Below, one piece after another: positions 63,797-64,000 of a DNA stretch of 64,000 bases (position 1 is its first letter; the number at the start of each line of letters is the position of its first letter). The stretch is from NCBI RefSeq assembly GCF_011421635.1, contig NZ_WTLI01000022.1, positions 1 through 64,000 on the forward strand, written 5' to 3'. This DNA is from Paenibacillus turpanensis (lineage in GTDB: Bacteria; Bacillota; Bacilli; Paenibacillales; YIM-B00363). A program made the translations under genes and the position numbers. A model generated the notes under the pieces. It was not told where the DNA came from. It was given only the letters and a program-made list of their open reading frames with translations, and searched no databases.

Positions 63797-64000
63797 TCAC
63801 CCTCCACCTTGTGTCGTTTCGGCTTTCTTCCGCTGGAGGGGACGAATGAGCACAAGATAACATACAATCGACCCTAGCGCGGCCGTAGCGATTAAGATTC
63901 CAAGAGGCAGCGCCGATTCTTCGCCGCCGATCCCGGCTAGAGGGGATGTTATTGCCCCAAAGCCTAACGATAACACGCCCTGCAGCGCCGCTGCGCTTCC
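63797..64000 (-). CDS. MFS transporter, Bcr/CflA type (C-terminal end only)
   Basis: The last 67 codons of a gene that continues beyond the window. The translation begins GSAAALQGVLSLGFGAITSPLAG and then SALPLGILIATAALGSIVCYLVL before a basic tail ending in GGG and TGA (63799-63797). This is the end of transmembrane helices 11 and 12 of a drug/sulfonamide-type Bcr/CflA exporter. It is partial because of the window edge, not truncated by mutation. Confidence 0.75.
   Translation of the reverse strand, partial: GSAAALQGVLSLGFGAITSPLAGIGGEESALPLGILIATAALGSIVCYLVLIRPLQRKKAETTQGGG

Overview
The window looks like chromosome of a Paenibacillus-type Gram-positive (Bacillota). The reasons are strong AGGAGG-type ribosome binding sites, frequent GTG/TTG starts, moderately high GC, many YesM/YesN- and LplBC-like sugar uptake modules, and characteristic Bacillales proteins (RhaEW fusion, LutABC, CcpN, ATP-type PckA, CadC/CzrA-type regulator). 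No rRNA, tRNA, CRISPR array, insertion sequence or prophage was recognised. All assignments come from reading the sequence; no database search was possible.

Layout. 0.3-12.5 kb is an arabinoside-utilisation locus: an ArsR-type regulator divergent from a GH51 arabinofuranosidase, a small DUF6171-like protein, a YesM/YesN two-component pair, a sugar ABC importer, a Dabb protein and a GH127 beta-L-arabinofuranosidase. 12.6-16.9 kb holds a phytoene-desaturase-like flavoprotein with two Spo0A-box matches upstream, then three genes of unknown function (a chagasin-like small protein, a basic/helical protein, and a helical protein with a phage-tail-type C-terminal domain). These three lie behind six helically phased direct repeats. 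17.4-23.3 kb is a 1752-residue Ser/Thr kinase-ATPase-GAF-histidine kinase whose end overlaps a convergent OmpR-type regulator. 23.4-29.1 kb is a five-gene Nik/Cnt/Opp-type ABC importer behind three Zur-box-like sites, so probably a zinc or zinc-metallophore importer.

29.2-39 kb carries L-rhamnose catabolism (rhaEW, rhaA, rhaB, rhaR) followed by L-lactate oxidation (lutABC and a FadR/GntR regulator). Together they can take rhamnose through lactaldehyde and lactate to pyruvate. 39.1-42.3 kb has ccpN next to its presumed target pckA, then ndk. 42.3-49 kb contains a YceI protein, an OmpR/HK pair, a uracil permease, a His-rich zinc/cation exporter divergent from an ArsR/SmtB metal sensor, and an isolated flgB. 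49.1-59.4 kb is a second complex-carbohydrate ABC importer (LplB/LplC/YtcQ type) with a paralogous solute-binding lipoprotein and a membrane AraC regulator, interrupted by a HemD-like protein and a CorC/TlyC-type membrane protein. 59.5-63 kb is a heterodimeric ABC exporter. The right end has a P-loop kinase and the C-terminus of a Bcr/CflA-type MFS transporter.

The clearest theme is plant polysaccharide use: arabinan and rhamnogalacturonan-type substrates, with dedicated sensors for each importer. The least explained part is 12.6-17 kb, where unknown proteins sit behind an unusually regular operator array.
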